Assembly: GCA_016490735.1 (NCBI GenBank)
Contig: JAEMWC010000345.1
Span: 293,501-357,500 of the forward strand
Reading direction: 5' to 3'
Source: Pachyseris speciosa
Lineage: Eukaryota > Cnidaria > Anthozoa > Scleractinia > Pachyseridae
DNA length: 64,000 nt
Shown one piece after another: positions 1 to 12,800 of this stretch. A program made the translations under genes and the position numbers. How positions within the stretch are numbered: the stretch's first letter is position 1; each line of letters begins with the position of its first letter. The notes under the pieces were generated by a model. It was not told the DNA's origin and did not search any database. It saw only the letters and a list, made by a program, of their open reading frames with translations.

Positions 1-43
1 CTGCAAGTTGAAAGCATTTTTCAAGCCCTTTTCAAGTGTATGA

Positions 44-49
44 TTTATT
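44..49 (-). terminator. Poly(A) signal AATAAA for the riboflavin transporter
   Basis: A canonical AATAAA on the minus strand lies about 80 nt past the TAG stop at 129-131. It is the nearest such hexamer and is a plausible 3'-end signal; the cleavage site would be at the window edge. Confidence 0.5.
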
Positions 50-128
50 AAACTCTCCTAAATATTATGTGCTTAAAACCCTTTGTTCAGAGAAACGGGA
101 TTTCATTTCTGGTTATAGCAACTAGCAA

Positions 129-3100
129 CTAGCAACTTTTTTTCGCTTGATGAAAGAGCTTTAAGATATTCACCAGTGGAAACATGATAAGTGCCCCAAT
201 ACAAGAGCCTGTCTGTATACTGAGACCACACCAAAACAGTGCTCGATAACCATGGTTACGCATCATTGTACAGATGGACAGTTTAGTGTAGCTGATCAGA
301 ATGCTGCTTGTGATACTGACAAGAATCTGCAATGAGAAAATAACAGAGGGTGCAAAAATGAAATTATTTTATCACGAGCTTACAGAATACCCCACCACCA
401 TCCCTTAAATAGGAAAGATAAATTATCCTTAAAAATCGTCATTGATAGTATTCCTCATCAGAATGAGAAAGAGTAGGCTTTTTACTTGTCTTTGGACTGA
501 GTTCAACGGGAAGTTTTTGATGTACCCATGTTGGGAGAGGGAAGGGAGACCCTTAATAGCTTGTTAAAGCAAATTAAAGGGGTTTATTCAAGAAGGTAGT
601 CCCTACACTACCAGTAGTTAAATCAACTTTACTAATTTTGAGGAGCAAATTAATGTTTGAGTGAGCCACAGAAGGCAATGGCAATCAACTTTTCTTGGGC
701 TTAAAAACCTCGAACTTAAGGGTCCTATGGATAATTCTAGCAGAAGAATTTACTATTTTGACCCACAAAAGTAGTAGTAAACCATGACATATTCAACAAG
801 TGACATGAAAAGAAGACATCTTCCCCACCCTTCCAACAATTTGAGCCCTTCACCCATCCATCCTTTATTTGAAAAGGTCAAAAATAGTGTGGGACTAGGC
901 TCTGCAGTGATTAACAAGCGAAAAGAAGGAATGTGGCAAAAAAAAATCGGAGAGCAAAGTGAGCCGAGTAGGAGACTGGGGGAGGGGAAGGGACAGTGAA
1001 GGGCGTGTCTCCAAGCTCTGCCTCCCCTTCCCCTCCCCTGGTCCCCCACTCAGCTTGCTTCAATTGAAGAATTTTTTTTGTTTCTTCTTTTTGCTCCTTA
1101 ACCACTGCAGAGCCTGGTTCCAGGCTAAGTCAAAAGTAAAAAAGGCAGCTGGTGCTAGGCTAATGTGCCTTAACATGATAACTAACCAACAAACAACCAA
1201 CAATCCATTATTACTTACTATTATCACACTGCCAACATCAGAATTGTAAAGAGGTGGAGTTGGACTCAACGAAGCCAGCACTAGAATGTAACCACCAAGT
1301 ATTGAGTAGACACTGGCTAGTATGGTCACTAACTTGCAGGACGAACAGGGAATCCAAAGGGAAACAAAACAGGTCAGAGCACTGGCTATACTGGAGAGTG
1401 TGGCAACTGTGGGTTAAATCATATTAGAGGTGTATGGAACAATGAATATTTACTACTAGAGGTGGTTTTTCCAGGGGTAACAGCTGAAACCCTTACCATG
1501 TCTGTAAGAAGGGTACCAGCTAGCTAAAACCCTTTCTATCTTTAGGATAAAAAGCTGGTTATAACTAAAACGTCCTAAAACTTAAAATGAGACCTGAATT
1601 GTGAATTGCACACTGATGTACAGATGGTGGGATTAACTTAAGCAGATACGAGTTTACCGCTATTGGTACTTCCCTACAGATAAGATGATTATCACGATAC
1701 CCAGCATGACTCAACTAGGAGTACATCACTCAGATGGGATGCTAGTCCATCACAGGATAACCAGTATGAAGTGACTAGCAGTATCACTACTCCCCCAAAT
1801 GGAATCCTGGTCCACACAGGAGACCCAGCATGTGACTATGTTAACTGCTACTGTCCCTGATTGGTATAGTAGTCCATAGCTTCTGTAGCTTACTTTAGGA
1901 AAGACTGGGATCAAGAGTGAAGTGAGCAATTTTGGAAATGTGTGGGCATGCACTAATTAAAAGTAAACAAACAGAGGGTGATTTTGCTGTTTTGGTATTC
2001 TGTAAAATGTTACATGTAAATCTAGGAGGTTTCTGAAATTATTCATACACTAAGGCACACTACAACTTAGGTATTTTGGAATTTTCTTCTTAGTTTTTAT
2101 CTTCCCCTTCACCCCCCCACCCCCTCCTCCCTCCACAAAATGTCACAATCACTTGCATTGATTACAGGCTTTCACTTTTCCAAAGTGTGCCTCTATTATA
2201 GGTTACCCAGAGCATGAAGTGACTTGACTGTTTCTTCAAACCTAGCCTGTGTGGTAGGCACCGTCAGAAAGGGGAAGGGAAGAGGGGAAACAGGCAAGCT
2301 GGCGAAGTGAGGGGTGTGCTCAGCCCTGACTCTCCCCTCCCTTCACACACACACACACACGCTTTCCCCTTCCCTTATCCTTTCTAGCACCTGACATGCA
2401 AACTATTTCAAACCTAATGCTCTTCATCAGTGCTGGGTTAACCCAGCATGTTGATTAGGATTTCAAAGGCTGAGATCAACACAGCCTTGAACCATTTTTC
2501 TCATAATCTTCTGATGATAAAGATGTACTTAAATTCAGAAGCAACATCACTGGAAACCTCCCTGATCCCTCCTTCCTTTGCCCTCAAGAAACTAAGTTTG
2601 TGTTTACCTAAGTGGTATGTCTTATCACCATACGGTGCACTGGCATAAACTTGTATTGACGGCAAAACACCATTGGACAGGCAATTTATCCATGCTTGAA
2701 TACACAAAAGGTAAATTACTGGTATGGTCATTTCACACCTCCGTGGCTGGCTGTAATGCACTTTATCAGTCGCATAAAAGTCCTGAGTTCTGCTTCCTGA
2801 TCTGTTCAAGAATTCGCCAAACAGTGGCTGATTTTCATCGTCATATTGCTCTGTCACGGTGACTCCGAGGCTCGTTTGCTTAACGTGCTGTCTCTTAGCC
2901 ACTGGTAAATAGTTTAAAGCCAAAAACGCCAGTCCACATACAACCATTATTGCAAACAGAAAAAAGAAAAATCCTTCAGGACCGAATTTCAATCCGTCAT
3001 CTTTTGCGATGTGACTGCTGGAAGACGAATTAGTTGCACTGGAGTTGCAGCTTCCACTTCCGCTATTTATGCCTTGGCCCAGAGCCACAAAAGCCGGAAG

Positions 3101-3628
3101 AAGGCCACTGGAAGTTTCACCAACGAACAAAGCGGGTATGTAAGAGGAAGGGAAGATGGACATGAAAGTCAGAAAAACAACGGAGGACGTGCAATCGACT
3201 ATGGCTAAGAAAAACGACAGAATAAACAGAACAGTGCTGTGGTCATCGCCGCCAATGTAGCTTGTTTTATCCCAGTATAAACCAAGTAAAGCACACGATA
3301 CAGCTCCGATTGAAACGATCAAAGGGATAACCGATTTTTCGTGCACTTTTTTCGGGAAGAAGTGATTCCCAATGGAGTACAACACCGGACCGATGTTGGC
3401 CAATTGGAATATCACCGCTAAGTAGGATGGAAGATTCCATCTTTCGGGTGCATCTTTGACCAAAACTGGTAGCTCGACCCACAAACCGTTCACAGCTATC
3501 CACGATCCCAGACCAAACAAGCAAATCAGTGCGTATGTTGGCCAACAAACGTTGCTTTTGCAGAGGAATTCCCTCCATCGGGACGTTGTTACACTCGTTT
3601 CAGAGTTTTTCATGCCGTAGGGTGACAA
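129..3628 (-). CDS. SLC52A3: Riboflavin transporter, SLC52A (RFVT) family, 3 exons
   Basis: Plasma-membrane carrier for vitamin B2. Exons in transcript order are 2608-3628, 1219-1406 and 129-326. Donors read CTTAG|GTAAAC and ATA|GTAAGT, acceptors CCCACAG|TT and TTGCAG|ATT, and phases join without a break to give 1407 bp, 468 aa; vertebrate RFVT3 is about 469 aa. Visible family signatures are NGLWVELPVLV (residues 47-57, first membrane segment), a long Ser/Asn-rich loop after about residue 200, the ASLSPTPPL segment in exon 2, and the C-terminal ALFWCGLS...GALIMFPLVNILKLF (432-461). About 11 hydrophobic segments are expected from the family. The start is the first ATG of the open frame. The best overall match in memory is RFVT3/RFVT2, so the paralogue number is uncertain but the family is not. 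It is transcribed in the same direction as CLASRP, whose 3' end lies upstream. Confidence 0.95.
2343..2360. repeat. (CA)n microsatellite in SLC52A intron 1
   Basis: About nine CA units lie between C-rich tracts in intron 1 of the riboflavin transporter. The same intron (2230-2400) and intron 2 (940-1130) share a related G/C-rich repeat whose borders resemble AGCCTGG/CCAGGCT. Confidence 0.7.
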
Positions 3629-4388
3629 GAATGATTTTCCTGAAGGAGGCGATTACATAATCAGCAAGCGAGTTGACTGAGTTGACCGCGAGTTGCCCGC
3701 GAGACTGGCCAGGTAATTTTTAACTGGTCTGTGGTTGTCGCCCGGTATTCGCAAGAGAATCGGTTTCCGATTTTGTGTCTGACGAACTATTTTGGCCAAT
3801 GATAGTGCTCGAAAACTAATCGTCAAAAAGTCGCCAATTTTTTTTATCCTCGCTTTTTTCGTGCCAGCGGTCACCGCTCTAAACGATTTTGATGTTGTGT
3901 AAAAGCACATCAAAATTACCTTTCGTCGGTAGCGTCGACGAATAAATGGCTCGAGTGTAATCCCCGGTCCCCCCGGAAGACCCTACCCCTAATTTCCCAA
4001 TTCATCGAGGTATTTTTTCCATGTTTTTGCGTTTGGCCTGGAAGACGTAATTAACAGAGAATCCGATGAAACTCCATCAGTCTCGTCTGTCATAATTTCC
4101 GGGTTAAGACTCGGTTTTTTTGATAGGTATGAGTCGTATCAACATCGGGGAAATGCTGTGAATTCGAGACTTCACCATTTTTTCAGCGAGCTCAGAGCAT
4201 GTTAATCTTGCAAAAGAACAAGGAAATTCAGTCATCACTCACCACTAAGACGGCGTCGAGCATTTACAGTATTACTATACTTTAAGACTTGAAATTTCCG
4301 CGCTGAAATTTGCGAGACACCTCAAACTCGACTCTATTTTTTTAGGAGCAGTGAAAACGCAAAGCCCGTGGGATGTGGCTGGAGTGAC
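3629..4388. other. 5' flank of SLC52A, no gene seen
   Basis: The stretch between the riboflavin transporter start and the next MITE holds only short ORFs without recognisable content. The promoter and 5' UTR of the minus-strand transporter should lie here; I could not assign a TATA box or initiator with confidence. Confidence 0.4.
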
Positions 4389-4652
4389 AAGGATACTTCA
4401 CAAATTAATGTGATCAAGTAAGCTGAAGCCAATCAAACGGCACCAAGGCCACAAGGTAGCGGGCATTACCCCTTAAATCTACCAAAGCAAAGATTGAGCC
4501 AAGCATCAGCAGCCATGGACAGCTGTTTCGGCCTTGTTAGGCCTCACCAGCACGGCACAGCCAACGCCCAGGCTCAAGTACCCACAAGTACACCCACTTG
4601 CCGTTTGAGTGGCTTCAGCTTACTTGATCACATTAATTTGTGAAGTATTCTT
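4389..4652. mobile_element. MITE with ~50-bp terminal inverted repeats
   Basis: The left arm (4389-4440) and the right arm (4601-4652) are near-perfect reverse complements over about 50 bp, sharing the core ATACTTCACAAATTAATGTG. The total is 264 bp with no coding capacity. A target duplication is not clear, so the superfamily is unassigned. Confidence 0.8.
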
Positions 4653-6562
4653 ATTTTTTTTAGTAGCTTGTTGATAACTGTAGATCATGCGAAGCTAAAA
4701 CTTTCCATAAAATTTTCCAAGATTCTTTTCGCGTAACTCCGTATATTGATTTTTAATTAGGCACTGGGAACGACTTTGCGTTCGTTTACTCCATGGCATA
4801 TTATTCCCACAAAGACCCACACACTATCGTGTATAGAAAGGGGAAAACGCATCAAAACTAAAAGCTACACGCCAAGACGAACACTTGTCGCAGTTTCTCT
4901 CGCCTCAGGAAACAAAATACTGTTCAAAGCATCGTCGGTTCTCAAACTTTTTGTTGAAAATTGCTTTTGTCTTGGGAGAGGATTCAGTTTCCCACATTTC
5001 CCTTATCAACAGCTTTAGCAAGACCTTTTTCTACGACTTTCCGCGACCGCGTCTGGAATAAACGTATCTAAAATGCCGTCATCTATGCGTCTGTCTTTTA
5101 ACTGATCATAGACAAAGAATTCAGCCGATATTGTAGAAAGAATACTAAAGAAACGAAACTTTTAACCTCCAAAGTTTATTGAGGTACCGTAAAAGCTCTA
5201 TTAAGCCCTATTAACCCCCTCTCTCTAATAAGCTCCCCGTTTGGAAGTCGGTTTTTGTAATAGGTCTCCCCTCTCTAATAACCCCCCCCCCTCCCATTTT
5301 GGGACATGAGATTTTGTTATTAGTCCCCCGTACTCCCTCTTACGAAACTGCATGCGGCCCAGTTGGTTTGTTTTTAAACCAATACACACTCAAACACATA
5401 AGTCCAACAGCTCCGCTCTTGCTTTCTCTTCACACTTAAAGATATTACAGAAACTTCGAGTTACCTTCCTGGTCTTCGAGGCCTCATGTGCTCAAACTAT
5501 AAAATTAACGTTTTCTCTTTTTGAAGGGGCACTGCCACTTCATTTTGGTATCACTTCAAACAACTAAAATATGTCTTTTCACCAAAAGGAACCTCAACAT
5601 GACAATCTAGAGTTGTTACCTAAGTGTGTTACCGTCCTGCAACTATTAGCTGTCGTTTGGTGCAACGGATGGCATGGATGAGAATAGACTGAAAATTTAA
5701 AAAACAAAGCAAAAAACAAACAAACTGAAAAGGCCAACTGTTTCAAGTATTGAGAATGTTTTTACGACAATCCTCAAAAATTTAGTATGGCTTGATCTCC
5801 CCAGTAACATTCAAGTGCCATCTTACTCTCAGTTTTGCGAAAACAATTTGTGTTCGAGTACCGGTATTGACACATCATTTTAAGGCATTTTTGACTGAAA
5901 AACATCAAAACACCTCGCGAAAACGCTCCTTGATGTACAAAAATGGGCACTCAGACATTGCAATTCCGCACGAAACTAGGTGCGTTGGTTTTTTTCTAAC
6001 CATGTGTTGTATTTGTTGTAAATGAAAATGTGCGATCCCGCACTGCTGAAGTTACTTTATACAACCACGCAAGTAGTACTTTCATGTGGTTCTTTTAATT
6101 AACTTTACGCCGTACAAGCTCTAACAGAACCTATGACTATTCAAGTGAAAGCCACTGTACGATTTCTAGAATTTCTTCTTGAAAGCCTCGGTCCGAAGCT
6201 CTTTTCATGGAAACGAGGTTGTCTACAAAGTCTTCTTTGGTTCGATTCCGTACGATCAATTCTTCTTACAACATTTGGCATCACTTCTCATCTTTCAGTG
6301 GATACACGTACTCCACAACATCTTCACCCATTGCGTGCGCATCAATATCTACAACTGGAACTAAGTAGGGTAGAGTGAGTAAATGAACTGAGATCAGTGC
6401 CACAGGTTTGCCACAGGTTTCCCACCACATAATTATAGTAATCCACATTATGATGCTCTGAGAAGTTTAAATTATACATTTTCATATAGAGCTGGTGCTT
6501 TTGACGTTGTTTAAAGTCGGTTCTGGGCAATCAGGTTCATAACTTCACCGTACTTTCCTGTC
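4653..6562. other. Spacer between SLC52A 5' end and CLASRP 3' end
   Basis: No convincing gene. A C-rich, TAATA-containing degenerate tandem stretch at about 5180-5345 looks like the same class of minisatellite as the one at 23.1-23.6 kb. The unassigned last exon and 3' UTR of CLASRP (minus strand) should be in this stretch. One possible acceptor sits near 5698, in the phase needed by exon 20, but its peptide is not SR-rich. Confidence 0.35.
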
Positions 6563-6672
6563 ATAATGAGCAGTACTTTCCTCTGGTGCTGTTTATTATG
6601 CTGTACAAGGAGGTTCTAAGTTTTGAGTCTGTGAATGAAATCGTAAACTGTAACCATTCACTGAAAGCTTCT
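6563..6672 (+). repeat. 106-bp satellite, single unit
   Basis: One diverged unit of the dispersed 106-bp satellite. It contains GAGCAGTACTTTCC, CTGTTTATTATGCTGTACAA and TTTGAGTCTGTGAATGAAAT in the order seen in the other arrays. It lies downstream of the last fixed CLASRP exon. Confidence 0.85.
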
Positions 6673-6816
6673 CGCGGAGCTATTTACTGTGACTGTACAA
6701 CGAGAACTTCTTGGGTTTGAAGCAATGGCTATAATACACGAGTGTGAGTGAGTGATATTCTCTCTTTTTATTACAAGAGTTTTCTTTCTTAAAAGAGTGA
6801 AATTAAAAAAACTTAC

Positions 6817-9800
6817 TTTTCTGAGGTTCAATTGGCGATCCAGACCGTGATCTGCTTCTCTGTCGCCTGAGAAGTAGATACAAATAAAATAAAATTATTA
6901 CGCACCCAAAACAGATACACCTTCATAACTAGTGCTAAATATCCGAATACAGGAGTTTCTTCCGCGTGCAGCAATCTGGGCTTTACCAGGTCTATAGACT
7001 ACACTAGACTGACTTTCAATTAAGAGTCGTAGAGCAGTTTTCACTTGGGTATCGCAAAACCACCCAATCACAACAAGCCGAAAAAGCGCAACGAACCAAT
7101 CAGAATTCGAAGTAATTACACGTAACCGGCGCAAAGCGCGGGAAAATACGCGCGCGTGCAAGTCGCGATTGGTTTTGGTTTTGTGTCTCATTGGTTGAGA
7201 AAGTGGCGCGAGTTTTACTGGCCAATCTCAGAGCGAACCAATGCAAAGCCAAAGCAAACGCAATTTACTTAGGACACTCAATAGAAAACCGCTCTATAAC
7301 CAAAACCAAAACAATACTCTCACCAATAACAACAGATGCAAACAGCTCAATGAACCAATCATACATCGAGGCAACTACATGTAACCAGCGCTAAGCGCGG
7401 GAAAATACTCGCGAGCAAGTCACGGTTGCGTTTAGTCTGCTTCTCATTGGTTGAGAAAGTGGCGGAGTTTTGCAGGCCAATCCCAGAGCGAAATGAAGCA
7501 AAACCGAAGTAAACGAGAATTATTTTCGACTCTAAAGAAAACCGCTCTAAAGGCGCCGAAAAACGAGCAACATTTTTGTCAAGCTTATCGCGCAACACTT
7601 GACGTTGATTGTGAAAATGTTGCAAGACAAGTTTCAAACGAGGTGGTAAAACGCGCAACAACCGAAAATTTGAATGTGATTCTACTTTCTGTTCAAGTTT
7701 TTTCCAACCAGCAACACTCATTTCTGTTGCGCGACAAGTTGGGGAAGGGAGTGGAAAAACGCGCAACATCGCTCTGCAACTTGCCCGGCATCACTGTTGC
7801 GCGACAAGTTTGACAAAAATGTTTCTCGTATTTCCGCGCCTTAAGACAAAAGCGATCAGTCAAGTTAGTCACAACAAGAGTGAAATCTCCACAAGAACTC
7901 CGCTGGAAGTATGTCGTGTTTCGTTCACGGGGAAAAATCTCTTTGCAAACCGTAGAGCCACACCAGGTGACCAGGTAGTAAAGACAAACTGTTGATATTC
8001 AAGTGAACAGGAAGGTCTCTCTCTCTTCTATTACAAAGCACATTACCTAGTCCCAGATGAATAAGAAGTTTCTGATCTATGCGAGTCTTCATCTTTCCCT
8101 AAGCTACTTTCTCTCTGGAATTTCTTACCTCCGAGGTGGAGATCGAGATGCACTTCTTCGTCTCCCTGAGAATTAAAGTTAAATCTCAAAATCTCAAATC
8201 TCAAAATCTTTATTTTAACACTGTAAAAATTTATCAGGTGATTTACAATATAAAAATTACAACTACATAATAATTCCTAATAACGATAAATACACACCTA
8301 AAAAGTCTCTACCGTAAAAAATACTACTCTAAACTAGACCTGTTTTCCATGAATGCCGTGTATATAACTTAATTAACAAAATGAAGATTTAACAATTGCT
8401 TAAAAAGATCTAGAGATTTCACTTGTCTTAGATTGCAGGGTAGACTGTTCCAGAGCGGTGCACCTCTATAGCTAAAACTCCTTTTTAGGTAGTTGGTTCT
8501 GGGTAAGGGGACAGTTAATTTGTTTGTAGAGTCCCTTAAGACATATCCTGAGGTACTCCGCTCAGTGAACATAGAAGATAGGTAGTCAGGAGCCAGATCA
8601 TTAAGAACTCGATCATCGACAATCGATCATCAATTTCGTGGGTCATACCAGGTGACTCTATATTTAAAGTCGTAAGGTGTGACCATTCAATTGAAAGCTA
8701 TTGAGCAGTTCTTTCCTGTGGTGCTGTTTATTATGTTATACAATGTACTTCAAACGTTTGAGTCTGTGGATCAAATCCTACAGCCTGACCAATCAAATGA
8801 AAGCTACTGAGCAGTACTTTCCTGTGGTGCTGTTTATTATGCTGTACAAGGTGGTTTTAAGTTTTGAGTCTGTGGATGAAATCCCAAAGTTTGACCATTC
8901 AAGTGAAAGCTACTAAGCAGTAATTTCCCGTGGTACTGCTTTCGTTCCTGTATGAAGTGGTGTTAACTTTCGCGTGACTGTAAAAAAGCCGCTAATAAGC
9001 AAAATCTCGTTGTTTTACCTCTTGGAGAAGATGACCGACTTCTGTCATATCTGTCTCTTTCTCTGTCTCTAGAAAAGTAATTAAGGTTCTTAGAGTCAGC
9101 AAAAATAACAGAGAGATAATATTGACCAATTCAAATTGAAAAATTTCTTCTCTAGACGCAATCATAGCCTCACCAGCGTACTCGAAAATTAGTCTTACCG
9201 TTCGCGCCACTTTCGCTGCATCTCCCGTAAGTCATCCTCCCTGTCCTTTGAAAATGAAGGAAAAGCAAATACATGATTGAACGAACCAACTCCGCTTCAC
9301 AGACCTCACAGCCTGAGTAACAAGCGCTAAGACATCTTAAAAAAGGGTCTCTGACAAAAGACCCCTTATCCCGGCCTCCAAATAAGGTGACTTCCAGATT
9401 CCGCCAAGATGATTCCGTTTTCAGGTGATGTGTTCTTTTGTAGGCTTAAAATCTTGCTCTGCGTATTTACTTGAGTTGATGAGTTGATTTTTATTGATTT
9501 ACTATCAGTTAAATACAGAATTACCTGACCCGCAGGTAGCAAAGCTAATCTAGGCGGGCCAGCAGATAAGGAAAGATAAAAGACTGCTAAAAGGAATATG
9601 TTTATAAGAAAATAAAGTTGAAATTAAAACGAGAACAACGTCGAGAAAAGAAAAAAAGAGAGAATAAAAAATCCGAATAAAGAGCTGATTAAAGCAACAA
9701 ACGAAGACGAAGGGACGCGCTACTATCTTGTGGCATTATTGCGTTACCATCCACAGGCATTGAAACAGCACGTTATAGATAAGAACAGTATTTGTTTACC

Positions 9801-12800
9801 TTGCATATGATTTCTTCTAGACCGTAATACGAGTCATCAGACTGTAAAATTTCAAATAATAATGCACGAATTCTCTTTTTAAATCTACCTTTAGGCAGAT
9901 TACGAATATTAGTTGGTACCGCATTCCACAATTTCGCACCAATTCTCGAGAACGCATGTTTTTAAATCTCTAGATTTGATTTTTCTATATAAAAATTATG
10001 GGACGTTGAGGATCTAGTATTGTATGAATGAACACGAGAAGTGGGAAGAAACAAGTCTTGAATGTTTTGGGGTAAAAGATGATTACTTATATCGTGCATC
10101 TTTTCCGAAAGTAGTTGATAGTAAAGAAAGTTCAGTGGTAAAATCTTTGCATCGAGAAACAAAGGAATTGCATGATCTCGAAAGTTAGCAAAGTATATGA
10201 ACCTAAGGGCACGCTTCTGAAGAACAAGAAGTTTGTTTAACTGGGAGTTGCTAGCTTGGCCCCACGCAATCAATTTACTAAGAGCGAATTTCAATTGTCC
10301 TTAAGTCAAGACCAAAACCAAAACAACTACTCCAGCCAATCACGACAGACGCAAACAGCGCAACGAACCAATCAGAATTCGAAGCAACTACATGTAACCT
10401 GCGTCAAGCGCGAGAAAATGCGTGCGTGCAAGTCGCGAATGGTTTTGGTTTTGCTTCTCATTGGTTGAGAAAGTGGCGCGAGTTTTGGCGACCAATCACA
10501 GAGCGAAGTAAAGCAAACCAAAGCAAACGGGAATTACCAAGAGAAAATGAGGGATTAATTACTACATCGACACTCAACTAGCCAACGCTCTATTCCTAGG
10601 CAGGAATAAGAATAACCACAATAGACCTTATTCGTATTCTCTGTAATGAGCTGGAACTAGCGTGCACACGAGACTTAAACGGGGGAATCTTTTCATATGT
10701 AAATGTATTATCCAGCAAGAGCCTCCACTTCATGCAAGAGCCTCCACTTCATGCTAGAGCCTCCACTTCGCGCTAGATCCAGTTCAATACCAAGAATACG
10801 AATATGGTCAATTGCCCCAAAAGAACGGCTTTCCTTAATCAATGGTGGTCGATTGATCGAGGAAATAAGCTTTGTGGAAACTTTAAAAGAAACTCAAAAT
10901 ATGGCAATAATAAGACATGTTTACCCGTCTTTCTTGTTCTTTCAAGTCTCGTTTTCTTCTATCTTCCTTTTTGTCAGTTTTCACTGCAAACGAACAAAAA
11001 ACACAAAATTACTAATAGTGGTAATTAATCTGAGGTAACAAAAGAGCTCAAAAGGGCCACGTAATAAAACATTAACTCACGCTGCTTGTTTAGCATCATC
11101 TGCATGCGTTTCTTCATCTTCTCTTGGGTGGTCATCTGTAAATAACAGGCAACTATCGTTGTGCAATATGCAATGTATATTGTGGCCCTCTATGCGAGAA
11201 ACGGGCATGAAGGATTACAAAGACAACATTTGTAGCATGTAATCTGTAATGTAATGTGCAACATCCTGTGCATACCACAATAAAATGCAATTTGTAATGC
11301 AACATGCAGTGCAATCTAAAGGAGTAAGATAATATCAGTGTAAGTTGCTATATAAAAGAGAAGCCCCTACCTTGTCTTTGCTGCCAGATGAGGGCATTGT
11401 TTTGTTTTTCAACAACCTAATTTCGAAAAATTACACCACTTTTAATTAACTTTCTTTTTATTGGAACATTTTTCGGAATAGGGCTACAAACAGCCTTTTG
11501 TACACCTCAATAGTGCTTGCAAAAAAGGAATTATTTTTATTTTGGGAGAACTACACAGCAGAAACTTCTATTGAGTTCTGTCACACTAAACAAAACAACC
11601 TAAGAAGTGTCAACTCTCTGAAAACAACGATCATAAAAACGGAAAAAGAGACCACTTCAAAACCAACTTACCCAAGAGCCTTGGAAGGAAGCCCTTTCCG
11701 ATCCTTGCTATCTGCGTCACGCACACTGTCACGCTCTCGCCGATCACGGTCACGACTCCGGCTTCTGCTGCGACTGCGTTTATACCTGTCATGCTCACGG
11801 CCACCGTGACGGTCTCTGTCACGTGACCGGCTTCTGTTGCGTGAACGGCTTCTGTCGCGTGATCTACTTCTGTCGCGTGACCTGGTTCTGTCGCGTGACC
11901 TACTTCTATCGCGGGATCTGTCACGATAACGTCTTCGATCGCGGTCACGCGAGCGTGAGCGTGAACGTGTTCTACTTCTGTGTTTCTTGTGTGACTGTGA
12001 TCTGTCACGCTCCTTCGACTTCTTGCGTTCTGAAGTACTATTGGTGTTGGTTTGTACAATAGCAAAGTTACATTTAAAACAGACAAACGCAAATGAACGC
12101 AGTAAAGAATGAAAGTTGAGAAGATCCACCATAAAGTGCACCAGAATGACAAATATAAACATACCAAGGTTTGTGATGGCAGAGAAATCATCAACATTCA
12201 GGAGTTGGGCATCATACAGGTACCATCAACAGGAGGACAATGAAAAGAGGAAAAGGAACAAATTAGCTTAACACAGCCAACCGACGCAGCAGCACCACAA
12301 CATTTGAAAAGGTTAAGCTCAAGAGTTGATTTTAATTCAAAGCTTGCAGCGAGGGGAGGGAGGGGAGCGAGGGAGGGAGGGGAGGGGAGGGAGGGGAGGG
12401 AGGGGGGTAAATTTCTATAACATCACAGATATTAATTACGCCAATGATCTCATAAGAGAATCCTTTCAAACGCCCTCATCTGAAAGATTGTATCGAAGTT
12501 CCTTTTTTTAACAGACTTCGTCACCTCAGGTGGAATCCATCTGACACCCCCTACCTACCCCAGCCCCATTAGACTGTGAGCGGTTGCCCTTTATTCCTCA
12601 GAGCCACGCGGGGTACGTGAAAAGTTAAGACACTGCTCGCAGTCTACAGCCCCACAACCTTATCCAAACTTCTGGTTTTATCCAAAGCTTTTATTTGTCA
12701 TGCCAAAATAATTGCAACTCAGATCCAAAGTTAACAGTACACTGGGGATTGTAAACAGCTTAAACCTCATAAGTTTTTCCCAAGATTCTGGGACAAAAGC

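Noticed and set aside
753..1105. Several ORFs around 0.75-1.1 kb
   Set aside because: They fall in SLC52A intron 2 within a G/C-rich repeat and have no family resemblance.
5595..5698. Possible CLASRP terminal exon
   Set aside because: Acceptor and phase would fit exon 20, but the peptide is not SR-rich and an alternative is read-through of the exon 20 donor to an early stop; left unassigned.
7191..7813. Overlapping ORFs of 67 to 136 aa on both strands
   Set aside because: They cross the CCAAT repeat and an inverted-repeat MITE in a CLASRP intron and show no domain.
8701..8916. 71-aa frame across the satellite
   Set aside because: Produced by 106-bp satellite units; the frame is lost in each new unit and the same peptide pieces recur in the other arrays.
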